From Pseudomonadota bacterium (GTDB lineage Bacteria; Pseudomonadota; Alphaproteobacteria; Rhizobiales; Kaistiaceae), in NCBI GenBank assembly GCA_023433185.1, contig JAEZEN010000195.1, positions 1 to 17,127 of the forward strand: a DNA stretch of 17,127 bases. The letters run 5' to 3'. This document shows, piece by piece, positions 7,505 through 15,590 of this stretch (position 1 is the first letter of the stretch; each line of letters begins with the position of its first letter). The notes beneath the pieces were generated by a model. That model did no database searches. It was not told the DNA's origin and worked only from the letters and a program-made list of their open reading frames with translations. Both the position numbers and the translations under genes were made by a program.

Positions 7505-7951
7505 ATGGAACTGCAGGAGATCAAGCGTGGTCGATTGATCGATCATATCCAGCTTGTGGTCGCCGATCTTTCGAGGAGCCGCCGCTTCTACGAGGCTGTA
7601 CTCGGAACCCTCGGCATGAACATCGAGGGCGAAGGGGACGGCTTCTGCTGGGCCGACGAGTTGGTTCTCTCGTCCGCCGACAGCCCCGCGGCCCAGGGAA
7701 AGCTGACCGGTCGCGTCCACCTTGCGTTTCAGGCGAAGGATCGGGGGCAGGTGGAGGCGTTCTACCAGGCCGGCCTCGCTGCAGGCGCTCGGGACAACGG
7801 AGCGCCCGGCGAGCGGCCGCACTACCATCCTGGCTACTACGCGGCCTTCCTTGTCGACCCCGATGGCAACAACATCGAGGTTGTCTTTCACGGCGAGAGT
7901 CATCGCAGTTCCGATGCCGTGACGATCGCATTCCGGAGCCCGACTGCGTGA
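7505..7951 (+). CDS. VOC/glyoxalase family protein
   Basis: 148 aa, one vicinal-oxygen-chelate unit of two beta-alpha-beta-beta-beta modules. Likely metal ligands are H14 (IDHIQLVV), H72 (RVHLAF) and E125 (DGNNIEVVFH). The sequence YYAAFLVDPDGNNIEVV is the usual second-module ending. Members include glyoxalases, dioxygenases and resistance proteins; nothing here decides among them. ATG 7505 is preceded by AAGGAG. The M23 peptidase gene begins 31 bp after its stop, so the two may be cotranscribed, though no functional link is evident. Confidence 0.9.
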   Translation: MELQEIKRGRLIDHIQLVVADLSRSRRFYEAVLGTLGMNIEGEGDGFCWADELVLSSADSPAAQGKLTGRVHLAFQAKDRGQVEAFYQAGLAAGARDNGAPGERPHYHPGYYAAFLVDPDGNNIEVVFHGESHRSSDAVTIAFRSPTA

Positions 7952-7982
7952 GGCTTCTCTCCCATGCACATCGGAGGCAATC

Positions 7983-8969
7983 ATGCGTCTTGTCCCCGCC
8001 ATGGTGCTCACTCTCCTTCTGATCCCGGTTCCGGCACTGGCTGACGGTCCCGCCCATGAAGCCGGGCGCTACTACTCTCAGGAGTTTCTGGCGGGTCGTC
8101 TCGGCAATATCTGGACGAGAATGACCCCGGACATGCGTGACGCGTTCGGGACAATCGAGGGCCTCGTCGCGTTCCGCGACAGCGTCGCTCGAGATTTCGG
8201 CTCCGAAACCGGGTTTGTGGCCGAGGAGGTCGTGGCTGACGACACGCGGGCCGAAGTGTATTCCCGGACGTCGCGGTGGAGCGCGGTGGACGTCCCCGTG
8301 TTGATGCAGTGGGTGCTCACTCCCGATCAACGCATCAGCGGGTTTCAGGTCAGGCTGGCACCGGTCCTCGCACCCAGTCGCTTCCTTGACCACACAACGA
8401 GGACACCGCTACGCCTGCCCTTCGACGGCGAGTGGTACGTGGTGTGGGGCGGGCGCACGCTCGAGCAGAACTATCATGCCGCCGACGTGGCTCAGCGGTT
8501 TGCGTTCGACGCCCTGGTCGTGAGGGGCGGATCCACCCACAGCGGGGACGCCTCGGATCTGGCCAGCTACCACTGCTGGGACCAGGTCGTTCGGGCTCCC
8601 GCCGCGGGGAAAGCCGTATCGGTGGTTCGCGACCTGCCGGACAACCCGATCGGCGACACCGACGCAGAGAATCCCGCTGGAAATCACATCGTGATCGACT
8701 TCGGAAATGGCGAGTTTGCCTTCCTCGCGCACATGCGTGAGGGAAGCATCGTTGTGGAGGAAGGAGATGAGGTGCAGGCCGGCCAGGAACTCGGCCGCTG
8801 CGGAAACAGCGGCAATAGCTCAGAGCCCCATATCCACTTCCATCTTCAGACCACACCGGACTTGAGGGCGGGCGAAGGGCTGCCGGCATTCTTCCTGAAC
8901 TATTCCGCCGACGGTCGTTCGGTCGCGAAGGGTGAGCCCGCAGCGGGCGAGACGATCGCCCCTCGATAG
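7983..8969 (+). CDS. Secreted M23 family (LytM-type) metallopeptidase
   Basis: 328 aa. A signal peptide occupies residues 1-20 (cleavage after ALA). Residues about 25-130 form an N-terminal domain rich in charged residues and resembling a DUF3887-like module. The C-terminal M23 domain has H165 and D176 (NYHAADVAQRFAFD), LAH at 248-250 and the H-x-H motif H283-I-H285, as expected for a zinc peptidase; the ligands are therefore intact. M23 enzymes cut peptidoglycan cross-bridges, or act as wall-binding factors when degenerate. GGAGG lies 5-6 nt before the ATG. The last codons contain a GGGCGA/TCGCCC hairpin (8945-8961) with no T-run. Confidence 0.9.
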   Translation: MRLVPAMVLTLLLIPVPALADGPAHEAGRYYSQEFLAGRLGNIWTRMTPDMRDAFGTIEGLVAFRDSVARDFGSETGFVAEEVVADDTRAEVYSRTSRWSAVDVPVLMQWVLTPDQRISGFQVRLAPVLAPSRFLDHTTRTPLRLPFDGEWYVVWGGRTLEQNYHAADVAQRFAFDALVVRGGSTHSGDASDLASYHCWDQVVRAPAAGKAVSVVRDLPDNPIGDTDAENPAGNHIVIDFGNGEFAFLAHMREGSIVVEEGDEVQAGQELGRCGNSGNSSEPHIHFHLQTTPDLRAGEGLPAFFLNYSADGRSVAKGEPAAGETIAPR

Positions 8970-9185
8970 GCCTCACCGTTGGCGCCACGCGGGTCATCCC
9001 TTCCCGGGGCGGGGCTCAGGCCGACCGCGCCCGCACGATGCTCGGTCTTTGGAAAGATACGGAACCGCCCGTCGACTGGAAGATTACCGCTCCAGTAGGC
9101 GACACGCGGGCGACGGGAGGCCAGATGGCCCTGAAGCGGCGGGTCGGTCTGGCCGGCAAGCGCTTGAGAGGAGAGGGGCACGAAC

Positions 9186-9803
9186 ATGTCCGATACCGAC
9201 CAGAAGGGTGTATCCCGGGACTCCGCGGCGTCCACGCATTCCCGATCGCCGCAGGTCGATGAAGCCCCCGCCTCCAGCGCTGATCCTCTCGGCGACGTGA
9301 GGCAAGACCTCAGGCATGTGCGCCGCGAGGTGGAGAGCGTCGCGGGTGAGGTGAAGGAAGAAGCCGAAGCTCAGATCGAGCGCGCAAAGCATGGCACGGC
9401 GTCCTTCGCAGGGAAGCAAAAGGACGCAGCTGCCCGTCAGCTATCGGGCATAGCCGCCGCCTTGAGACAGACCTCGGAAGGGCTTTCGTCAGATCAGCCC
9501 GAGGTCGCCGGATATGCCCGATCGATCGCCGGAAGCGTCGAACGGATGTCGCGGCGCCTCGACAAACACGATGTCGATACCCTCGTCGGGATGGCTGAAG
9601 ATTTCGGTCGCCGGCAGCCAGCGTCCCTGCTCGGCATTGCCGCGCTGGCCGGCTTCTTGTCGGGACGATTTCTGCTCGCGTCCGGCAAGAGGCGAGGAAG
9701 CAGGGCGGGGGAGGCGACCAGGTCGCTTTCCCTGCGGACCACCCCATCTTCGGCGGCCTCTCATGAGGTCGCCGGCTCGAGACGGAGCGAGACGAATGGT
9801 TGA
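9186..9803 (+). CDS. YqjD/ElaB-like membrane-anchored protein (nutrient-deprivation-induced type)
   Basis: 205 aa. A disordered N-terminus is followed by a charged, probably coiled-coil segment (residues about 35-130, rich in E, R, K and A) and one hydrophobic helix (about 145-165, PASLLGIAALAGFLSGRFLL). A basic, serine-rich tail follows. This layout fits the YqjD/ElaB/nutrient-deprivation-induced family of inner-membrane stress proteins. GAGGAGAGGGG lies before the ATG. The 216-bp region upstream (8970-9185) contains no convincing gene; a GGAAC at 9061 is followed 16 nt later by GATT, a poor match to an EcfG -10. Its last 8 bp overlap the Holin-X gene, so translation is probably coupled. Confidence 0.85.
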   Translation: MSDTDQKGVSRDSAASTHSRSPQVDEAPASSADPLGDVRQDLRHVRREVESVAGEVKEEAEAQIERAKHGTASFAGKQKDAAARQLSGIAAALRQTSEGLSSDQPEVAGYARSIAGSVERMSRRLDKHDVDTLVGMAEDFGRRQPASLLGIAALAGFLSGRFLLASGKRRGSRAGEATRSLSLRTTPSSAASHEVAGSRRSETNG

Positions 9804-10215
9804 TCATTCCACGCGGGAGCCTTCGACGTTTGCGCTGGTGCGGGGAGTTGTCGATGACGTCGTCGGGCTTTTCAGGAAGGAGATCGCCCTCGCCAAGGCC
9901 GAAGCCTCGGAGAAGATGGATCGCGTTCTCGGGGCGGCGACGATGCTCGTGGTCGCTGTGGTCCTGATGATCGGTGCCGTGGGGGTTCTGCTGAGCGCTC
10001 TCGTTGCCCTGCTGGCCGCCTTTCTTGTGGCTCAGGGTATGGGTCCCGAGTCGGCGCATGCCCTGGCCGCGTTGGTGATCGGCGTGCTCCTGGGCATCGT
10101 CGCTTGGGTCGTGCTTTCGCGCGCGGTGCAGGGTCTGAAGCTTCGTAACATTGCACTTCCCAAGACCACCCAGGCGCTCGGCCGCGACGTCGAACTCGTC
10201 AAGGAGAAGATCTGA
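9796..10215 (+). CDS. Phage holin family protein (Holin-X, holin superfamily III type)
   Basis: 139 aa. The N-terminal amphipathic stretch (residues 10-42, VRGVVDDVVGLFRKEIALAKAEASEK) and two membrane segments (about 45-79 and 88-110) match Actino Holin-X/YqjE-type proteins. Despite the name these are chromosomal envelope proteins, and no phage gene is nearby. The ATG at 9796 overlaps the preceding gene by 8 bp, and the TGA at 10213-10215 shares a base with the next gene's ATG. The order YqjD-like, Holin-X, DUF3618 is the standard set in Hyphomicrobiales, probably acting together in the inner membrane under stress. Confidence 0.88.
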   Translation: MVDHSTREPSTFALVRGVVDDVVGLFRKEIALAKAEASEKMDRVLGAATMLVVAVVLMIGAVGVLLSALVALLAAFLVAQGMGPESAHALAALVIGVLLGIVAWVVLSRAVQGLKLRNIALPKTTQALGRDVELVKEKI

Positions 10216-11213
10216 TGTCCATGAGCGAGCCCAATTCGAGCCAGCTTCAGGCCGAGGTCGAGCGGCAGCGAGAGAAGCTGAGCGCGGACATCGATCGCCT
10301 CGCCGAGCGGCTGACCCCCGGCCGCATGCTCGACGAGGTCCTGGCGCGGACCAAGAACGGCGGGGGTGAATTCCTGTCGAATCTCGGCCATTCCGCCACC
10401 GCCAACCCCGTACCGGTAGCCCTGCTCGGCGTCAGCCTCGCGTGGCTGATGGCGCGGAGCGGGGAAACGTCAGCCAACGCCGCGCGACGGCGGGTTCAAC
10501 CGTCCGGTACGGATGGACGCGAGTTGCCGCTGGCGTCCGTGACCGGGAAGTCGATCCGTCGTGTAGCGCACGAGCCGGACGCGAGCGGCCAGATGTGGGC
10601 GCACTTCTCAGATGAATCGGGACGGAGGTTCAAGGCGAAGTCGGACTCCCTCGGCCGGCGCGCCGGACATTTCATCGACGATGCGGGGAAGAGCTACCGA
10701 GGGTTCGTCGACAGCGCCGGGGAACAGATCGCGAGCTTTCAGGACGAGGCCGGTGTCGCCCTCGACGACCTTGCCGCGTGGGCCGCCGATACGTGGAGCG
10801 CCGCCGGTGACGCCGTTTCAGACGCCACCGACGCTGTCCGTTCGGGCACCGAGAGCGTGGCCAGGCGTGCGTCGGAAGCGGGCGATGCGATAGGCGATGG
10901 AGCCAGGCGACTGAACGACACCATCGCGTCGGCGTTCGTGGCGCAACCTCTCGTCGCGGGAGCGCTGGCATTCGCCGTGGGTGCGGCGATTGCTGCATCG
11001 TTGCCCCATACGGAGATGGAAGACGAGTTCCTGGGCGACCCCAGTGACGACCTGAAGGAGCAGGCGGGAGAGCAGGCCGAACAGGCCTATGCCGACGCCA
11101 AGGAAAAGGTGTCCGAAGTCTATTCGAAGGTGAACGAGGCGGTGGCTCCGGTGGCGCATGAGGCCGGCGCCGAGGTGCATGCCGGCGCGCCGGAGCCGCG
11201 GCAGGGCCTTTGA
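10215..11213 (+). CDS. DUF3618 domain protein
   Basis: 332 aa. The DUF3618 motif is at residues 14-43 (EVERQREKLSADIDRLAERL then TPGRMLDEVL). A membrane segment follows at about 65-80 (NPVPVALLGVSLAWLMA), then a long polar region with amphipathic, alanine-rich helices (about 140-240). A second hydrophobic segment (about 243-262) precedes PHTEMEDEFLG, which closely follows the conserved ending of the rhizobial form. The tail 275-310 is again helical and acidic. The start overlaps the Holin-X stop by one base (TGATG) with AAGGAG upstream. Function is unknown; a role in envelope stress comes only from the company it keeps. Confidence 0.88.
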   Translation: MSMSEPNSSQLQAEVERQREKLSADIDRLAERLTPGRMLDEVLARTKNGGGEFLSNLGHSATANPVPVALLGVSLAWLMARSGETSANAARRRVQPSGTDGRELPLASVTGKSIRRVAHEPDASGQMWAHFSDESGRRFKAKSDSLGRRAGHFIDDAGKSYRGFVDSAGEQIASFQDEAGVALDDLAAWAADTWSAAGDAVSDATDAVRSGTESVARRASEAGDAIGDGARRLNDTIASAFVAQPLVAGALAFAVGAAIAASLPHTEMEDEFLGDPSDDLKEQAGEQAEQAYADAKEKVSEVYSKVNEAVAPVAHEAGAEVHAGAPEPRQGL

Positions 11214-11243
11214 TGGGCCAGCCAATATCCCGGCCTCGGTCGT

Positions 11244-11275
11244 TGATCGCGTCGGCCGACGGCTGATCGCGTCGG
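11244..11275. repeat. 12-bp direct repeat
   Basis: TGATCGCGTCGG occurs at 11244-11255 and again at 11264-11275, a 20-bp period, in the 172-bp gap between convergent genes. The gap contains no supported gene. The meaning of the repeat is unknown. Confidence 0.4.
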
Positions 11276-11372
11276 GGACATCGCCGGACGAGCCGGCTGC
11301 CCGCTCTCGCGGCGAAGGGGGCGCCATGTCCACGACCCTGACTGCCGTCCGCCCCGCTCTCCCGGCTTCACC

Positions 11373-11389
11373 CTGACGCCCCGCGTCAG
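11373..11389. terminator. Hairpin overlapping the SDR stop codon, probable terminator
   Basis: CTGACGC (11373-11379) and GCGTCAG (11383-11389) are a perfect 7-bp stem around CCC. The stop codon of the dehydrogenase (11388-11386 on the minus strand) is inside the stem. There is no T-run, so termination by this stem alone would be weak; it may serve both convergent transcripts. Confidence 0.45.
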
Positions 11390-12144
11390 AAGACCCAGCC
11401 GGCATCGACGATGATCGCCTGGCTCGTGACCGCGCGCGCCGCGGACGAAGCAAGCCATAGAATGGCTTGGGCTACGTCCTCGGGCTCTACGTGAATCTTG
11501 AGGCACTGCTGCGCGAGACCGTTGGCAAGACTGTCAGGCGTCAGCCAAAGTCGCCTTTGACGTTCCGTGGGCACCATGCCGGGGAGCACGGAATTGACTC
11601 TGATGCCGCGCGGCCCGAGGTCGCGGGCCAGCGCGCGGGTCAGGCCCTCCACGGCCGCCTTGCACGTCACATAGACAGGCAGTCCTGCGATTCCACGCCG
11701 CCAGGAAATCGAACTGAGATTGATCACGGAACCGCCCCCGGCTCGTTCGAGGCTGCCAGCGAGGGCCTGCGTCAGGAAGAACTGATGCTTGAGGTTGATC
11801 GCCATAAGCTCGTCCCAGACGTCGGACGTCACGGAGTCCATGTCATGCCGCACGTCGTTGGCGGCGTTGTTCACGACCACGGAGACCGGACCAAGACGGT
11901 GGTCGATCGCTTGTGCGACCGACGCAAGGGCCCGGGGGTCCCTGACGTCGCACGCGAAGAAGGCAACCGAACTATCGGGCAGCAAGCGGACCAGTTGGCG
12001 AGCGCTGTCCTCACCGATATCGATGAAGGCGACCCGCGAGCCCTGGGCCACGAACGATTCGACGACCGCCCGGCCGATGCCACTGGCACCACCACTGATC
12101 ACGACCGCCTTGTTCTTCAGGTCATCATATCGGCTTCGGCTCAT
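11386..12144 (-). CDS. Short-chain dehydrogenase/reductase (SDR), sugar or polyol dehydrogenase type
   Basis: 252 aa, classical SDR. The cofactor loop is GGASGIG (18-24), and D42 after the second strand indicates NAD(H). The structural motif is NNAA (92-95, usually NNAG). N117, S145, Y158 and K162 form the catalytic tetrad. The ending VDAGWVF is typical of the gluconate 5-dehydrogenase/glucose dehydrogenase/xylitol dehydrogenase branch. It is last in a five-gene minus-strand operon with a sugar kinase and 6-phosphogluconate dehydrogenase, so it probably oxidises the incoming sugar, polyol or sugar acid. I prefer the ATG at 12144, which overlaps the stop of the preceding small gene (ATGA); a GTG at 12165 is possible. 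The substrate is not known. Confidence 0.92.
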   Translation of the reverse strand: MSRSRYDDLKNKAVVISGGASGIGRAVVESFVAQGSRVAFIDIGEDSARQLVRLLPDSSVAFFACDVRDPRALASVAQAIDHRLGPVSVVVNNAANDVRHDMDSVTSDVWDELMAINLKHQFFLTQALAGSLERAGGGSVINLSSISWRRGIAGLPVYVTCKAAVEGLTRALARDLGPRGIRVNSVLPGMVPTERQRRLWLTPDSLANGLAQQCLKIHVEPEDVAQAILWLASSAARAVTSQAIIVDAGWVF

Positions 12145-12527
12145 GACCTCACGTTTCCTTTGCACAGCACCGATCGTTCCATGGACAGAGCTGCCGGAAG
12201 CCGGATGCGAAGCCCTGACGCCGGAGATCGCAGCGACAGCCGGACTGGTGACGCCTGTCGGGTTGGCAAGACCGGCTCTTGCGCCGGCATGTGGAGATCA
12301 TCATCGAGAGTGCCGAGATGGCTCGACCGGCAGCCGGCGGCCGAGTCCGCGCTTGCCGATCGGTCGATATGCGCTGCGCCCGTGATCGACCTTTCATGGT
12401 GGTCAAAGAGGCGCACGCGGTGTCCCGCGTCGTTCAGCAGGGCGGCGTCCACGCCGAGCGTCGACAGGTCCTGGATGAAGTTCGCCTGCCCTTCGCAGCA
12501 AGACGTCGCATTCAAGTCTCTCCGCAT
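12141..12527 (-). CDS. Unrecognised 128-aa protein between kinase and SDR genes
   Basis: I recognise no family. The case for a gene is positional. The ATG at 12527 is preceded by GGAGGTGAT, a near-complete anti-Shine-Dalgarno match about 5 nt away, and lies 16 bp inside the kinase gene. The TGA at 12143-12141 overlaps the SDR ATG as ATGA. Codons 16-40 end in G or C in 24 of 25 cases, typical of real coding DNA here; this bias weakens in the second half. The N-terminal half reads like a folded segment (FIQDLSTLGVDAALLNDAGH), while the second half is rich in Ser, Arg and Pro. It may be a small operon-specific protein or the remnant of a larger enzyme gene whose end has decayed. Confidence 0.55.
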   Translation of the reverse strand: MRRDLNATSCCEGQANFIQDLSTLGVDAALLNDAGHRVRLFDHHERSITGAAHIDRSASADSAAGCRSSHLGTLDDDLHMPAQEPVLPTRQASPVRLSLRSPASGLRIRLPAALSMERSVLCKGNVRS

Positions 12528-14050
12528 GTCACATCACCTCCCGATAGCGCCCCCGCCGCGGTAGGAAGCGGTGCCTCCCGGGAGTCCAAATGGTCGAGCC
12601 GCTCGTGCCGAACGCGCATACGCTGGTAGGCTTCATAGGCTTCCGGGCGCGGCGATACGAGTTGGCCACGCGGCGCATCCAGTTCTCCGATCGACGAGAC
12701 GAGCCCATGGCGCTCCAACGCGACGATGGCGGCCCCGCGCAACGAAGCTTCCGAGACGCCTGAACATTCGATCTCCTGGCCGAGACAGTCGGCGATCATC
12801 GAGAGCCAGGCAGGCGACCGGAGGAGCGCCGATCCCGTCGCCACGATCCGGCGGCTTCCGGGTCTGGCCCGGTCGAGGCGCTCCTTGAGAAGCGCAAAGC
12901 GGACAGCGACGGTTTCCATGATTGCTCGTTGGATGTGCAGCGGTGTCGTTGCCGCCGTCATCCCGGCGATCGTCGCGGTGCGGTCCTCCCGCCAGGCCGG
13001 GCTCCGCTCCCCGACCAGGAAGGGAAGCACGGTCAGCCCGTGCGTATCCGGCGCCATTGCCGATATCGCCAGTTCGATCTCCTCGGGCTTGCCATCGAGC
13101 CGGAGGGTCCGTCGTGCCCAGGCGACTAAGTTCCCGCCTTCGGCTAGAGCCATGCCGCCCGCGAGGCGACGCTCGTCGAGCCGGTAGAGCCAGAGCGCCG
13201 GGTCTTCGACGGCGGACTCGCGCCCCTCCCAGAGGATGCGCATCGAGCCGCTGGTACCGAGCATGAAGGCGATCCGGCTATCGTCCGTGCAGCCGGCGCC
13301 CACGTTTGAGCAAGCGCCGTCGCCGATCGCCGGATACCAAGGGACATCGGAAAGCGACGGCCACCGTTCCGCATAGCAAGCCGCAAGACCGGAATAAGGT
13401 GCAGCGGTGATCTCAGGCAGAGAGGCCCGATCGATGCCGAGGCTTTCGATCGCGATCTCGCTCCAGCGCTGACCATGATGCTCGAAGAGGCCGGTACCGG
13501 ATGCGAGCGAGATCGACGTCGACAGCCTGCCAAAGAGGTGAAGAAAAATGAAATCGGCCGCCGAAACCCAGTGGCGGGTCCTCCGTGCCTGTCGGGGATG
13601 GTTTGTCTTCAGCCAATGGAGCTTCGCCGGCCAGAAACTGGCGTGAAGCGGGCACCCGGTCGTCTGGTGGAAGACTGCGAACTCCCGGCGCGATCGCAGG
13701 TCCGCCGCCGAGGCAGCAGACCGAGTATCGGCCCAGGTCATCACCTCCGTGGTCGGCGCGCCGTGTGCATCGATCCCGAGGAGGCTGTGCCAGAACGTGC
13801 TGAAACCGACGGCGGCGATCACGCATCCTTCGGGAAGCCGGCGCAATGCCGCATCGATCGATCGCACGGCCAGGTCGACGAGCCCCAGCGCACCAGCCTC
13901 TGCCTTGCCATCCGGTCCGACAACGAGGTCGTAGGCCTCGCGAACCGGCGGCGAGACTTCGCGTCCTCGGGCATCGAACAAGCCCGCGCGGATCGAGGAC
14001 GTTCCGATGTCGACCGCAAGTACGGTGTCCAGGCTCGTCACTCCCCCCAC
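12512..14050 (-). CDS. FGGY family carbohydrate kinase (gluconokinase-like)
   Basis: 512 aa, the usual family length. It transfers phosphate from ATP to a sugar, polyol or sugar acid in the cytoplasm. The N-terminal phosphate-1 loop is VDIGTSS (13-19). The catalytic base is D244 in AIGDGACSNVG, LGTSGSMR (264-271) is the second ATP loop, and ATGSAL in the C-terminal lobe is the adenosine motif. The GDGACSNVGAG pattern resembles the gluconokinase branch, which agrees with the 6-phosphogluconate dehydrogenase in the operon. The GTG at 14050 has GGAG 8 nt upstream; a GTG at 14041 is also possible. It starts 27 bp after the SIS gene and overlaps the 128-aa gene at its 3' end. Confidence 0.93.
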   Translation of the reverse strand: MGGVTSLDTVLAVDIGTSSIRAGLFDARGREVSPPVREAYDLVVGPDGKAEAGALGLVDLAVRSIDAALRRLPEGCVIAAVGFSTFWHSLLGIDAHGAPTTEVMTWADTRSAASAADLRSRREFAVFHQTTGCPLHASFWPAKLHWLKTNHPRQARRTRHWVSAADFIFLHLFGRLSTSISLASGTGLFEHHGQRWSEIAIESLGIDRASLPEITAAPYSGLAACYAERWPSLSDVPWYPAIGDGACSNVGAGCTDDSRIAFMLGTSGSMRILWEGRESAVEDPALWLYRLDERRLAGGMALAEGGNLVAWARRTLRLDGKPEEIELAISAMAPDTHGLTVLPFLVGERSPAWREDRTATIAGMTAATTPLHIQRAIMETVAVRFALLKERLDRARPGSRRIVATGSALLRSPAWLSMIADCLGQEIECSGVSEASLRGAAIVALERHGLVSSIGELDAPRGQLVSPRPEAYEAYQRMRVRHERLDHLDSREAPLPTAAGALSGGDVTCGET

Positions 14051-14077
14051 CTTCGAGGCTCCATACGGCCGGGCGGG

Positions 14078-14629
14078 TTACTGGAGGTTCGCATGGCGCG
14101 CGCTGAGGGCATCGTCGCCAACGGCCTTCGCCTGCTGGACGTACCAGGCCAGGCAGTCGCCGAGCACGAGGACCGACTGTTCGAAAAGGGAGCCTGCATG
14201 CTGTACCGTTGCGACCTTGCACCGAACCGGGAGCCACAAGCGGCAATCCGCCAGGTCGTCCCCGGCTGCCACGGCTGTGATGAGCGCGGTTTCCGCTCCG
14301 GCCCGTCGGGCAACGGCAAGGTGCTCGAGCGTCGTGGCGGTTCGCGCCGACGACGAGACGGCGATCAGGAGGTCGCCGGGGCCGATTGCAGGTGTGTTGC
14401 TTTCCCCGGCGACGAAGATGCACAACCCGATGTGCATGAGCCGGACGCCTATGGCGCGGAGCATCAGGCCGGATCGTCCTTGTCCGCTCAGGAAGATTCG
14501 ATTGGCTTGAAGCAACCGTGCGATCAGCGCCTCGAGATCAGCATCGTCGAGATGACCGAGAGCGGCGGCGATTTCGCCAACCGCGACTTGCGAGCGAGCC
14601 TTCAACGCCTCGCCAGCATCGGACGACAT
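14078..14629 (-). CDS. SIS domain protein, 6-phospho-3-hexuloisomerase (PHI)-like
   Basis: 183 aa, the length of stand-alone PHI and without CBS domains. SGQGRSGLMLRAIGVRLMHIG (48-68) and GESNTPAIGPGDLLIAVSSS (75-94) match the PHI fold closely, and E150 (GSLFEQ) sits where the catalytic glutamate is expected. PHI interconverts arabino-3-hexulose 6-phosphate and fructose 6-phosphate in the ribulose monophosphate pathway. The phosphate loop reads SSSART instead of the usual GSGET, so the substrate may differ. No hexulose-phosphate synthase gene is in the window. The ATG at 14629 lies 2 bp after the stop of the dehydrogenase gene, with GGAGG inside that gene's end. Confidence 0.88.
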   Translation of the reverse strand: MSSDAGEALKARSQVAVGEIAAALGHLDDADLEALIARLLQANRIFLSGQGRSGLMLRAIGVRLMHIGLCIFVAGESNTPAIGPGDLLIAVSSSARTATTLEHLAVARRAGAETALITAVAAGDDLADCRLWLPVRCKVATVQHAGSLFEQSVLVLGDCLAWYVQQAKAVGDDALSARHANLQ

Positions 14630-14631
14630 GG

Positions 14632-15540
14632 TCACTCGCCTCCGTCGCTCTTCGGGACCGGATGACCGCCGATGACGCCGCGCAGGGCAGCAATGCTCTT
14701 CATCGTCGGCGAGTCCGACTGCTGCGATCGGAGGCGGGCCTGAAGGGCAGCAGCGATCGTGGGCGCGGGTACGCCGAGGCGGACGGCCTCCTCCAGCGTC
14801 CAGCGGCCCATTCCCGAATCGGCCGCGCGCCCGGCGACGGCGGCTAGCGTCGGGTCGGGCGCGAGCGCCTGAATGAGCTTCTCCAGGAGGTAGGACCGCA
14901 CGGAGCAGCCTGCCTGCCAAGCCGACAGGGTTGCGATGACATCCACGTCGAGATCGGACGCCGAGAGGATTTCGTAGCCTTCGCCGTAGGCTTGCATGAG
15001 GGCATATTCGACGCCGTTGTGGACGGCCTTGGCCAGATGGCCGGCGCCCATGGTGCCGACGCGAACACATGCGCCCGGTGCGGCAAGCGTCAGGAGGACC
15101 GGCGCGATGTGGGCGTAGATTTCGCTCGTCGCGCCGACGAGCAGGCCGCAGCCTGTTCGGGCACCTTGGACGCCTCCGCTTACGCCGACATCGACATAGA
15201 CAATCCCGCGTGGCCCAAGGGCGCGGCCGCGCCGGAGCGAGTCTCTAAAGTCGGAGTTTCCGCCGTCCACAAGAATGTCGCCGGATCGAAGCCGGTCGGC
15301 CAGTGCTGCGACCGCACTTTCTGTTGCCTCTCCCGGCGGGGTCATCAACCAGACGAGACACGGTGTCTCCATCGCCGCGCAAAGGTCGTCGAGCGATGAG
15401 GCGACCGCTACGCCGGCGGCGGCGGCACGGTGGCGCGCGTCAGGGCTGAGGTCGAAGCCTACCACGCTATGCCCTCCGGCGTGCAGCCTGCCGATCATCG
15501 CGCCACCCATCTTTCCAAGCCCAACAAAGCCCACGCGCAC
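14632..15540 (-). CDS. gnd: 6-phosphogluconate dehydrogenase, decarboxylating, short (about 300-aa) form
   Basis: 302 aa, the short form that lacks the C-terminal tail of the 470-aa enzyme. It oxidises and decarboxylates 6-phosphogluconate to ribulose 5-phosphate. The cofactor loop is GLGKMG (7-12), and D30 at the end of strand two favours NAD over NADP. Further motifs are VDGGNS (91-96), SGG (121-123) and K171-AVHNGVE with H174, N175 and E178 as substrate and catalytic residues. The start is GTG 15540 with GGAGGA upstream. It is the first gene of the five-gene operon, behind a predicted promoter overlapped by a palindrome. Confidence 0.93.
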   Translation of the reverse strand: MRVGFVGLGKMGGAMIGRLHAGGHSVVGFDLSPDARHRAAAAGVAVASSLDDLCAAMETPCLVWLMTPPGEATESAVAALADRLRSGDILVDGGNSDFRDSLRRGRALGPRGIVYVDVGVSGGVQGARTGCGLLVGATSEIYAHIAPVLLTLAAPGACVRVGTMGAGHLAKAVHNGVEYALMQAYGEGYEILSASDLDVDVIATLSAWQAGCSVRSYLLEKLIQALAPDPTLAAVAGRAADSGMGRWTLEEAVRLGVPAPTIAAALQARLRSQQSDSPTMKSIAALRGVIGGHPVPKSDGGE

Positions 15541-15590
15541 CGGCTCCTCCGCTCGTCACTGGCTCGTTGACACCGCGCCTCTCGCGATGT

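Noticed and set aside
9061..9085. EcfG promoter before the stress operon
   Set aside because: GGAAC is present, but the -10 at 16 nt reads GATT, matching only 2 of 4 bases.
9038..9262. 74-codon plus-strand frame before the YqjD-like gene
   Set aside because: No ribosome binding site, overlap with a better-supported gene in another frame, and no family resemblance.
9796..10215. Holin gene as a sign of prophage
   Set aside because: Holin-X proteins of this type are chromosomal in alphaproteobacteria and sit with DUF3618 genes; no phage structural, lysis or integrase gene is present.
12279..12629. 116-codon plus-strand frame opposite the 128-aa gene
   Set aside because: The minus-strand frame has the ribosome binding site, coupling overlaps and codon bias; this one has none.
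13475..14665. 396-codon plus-strand open frame
   Set aside because: Antisense to the FGGY kinase and SIS genes, both with family motifs.
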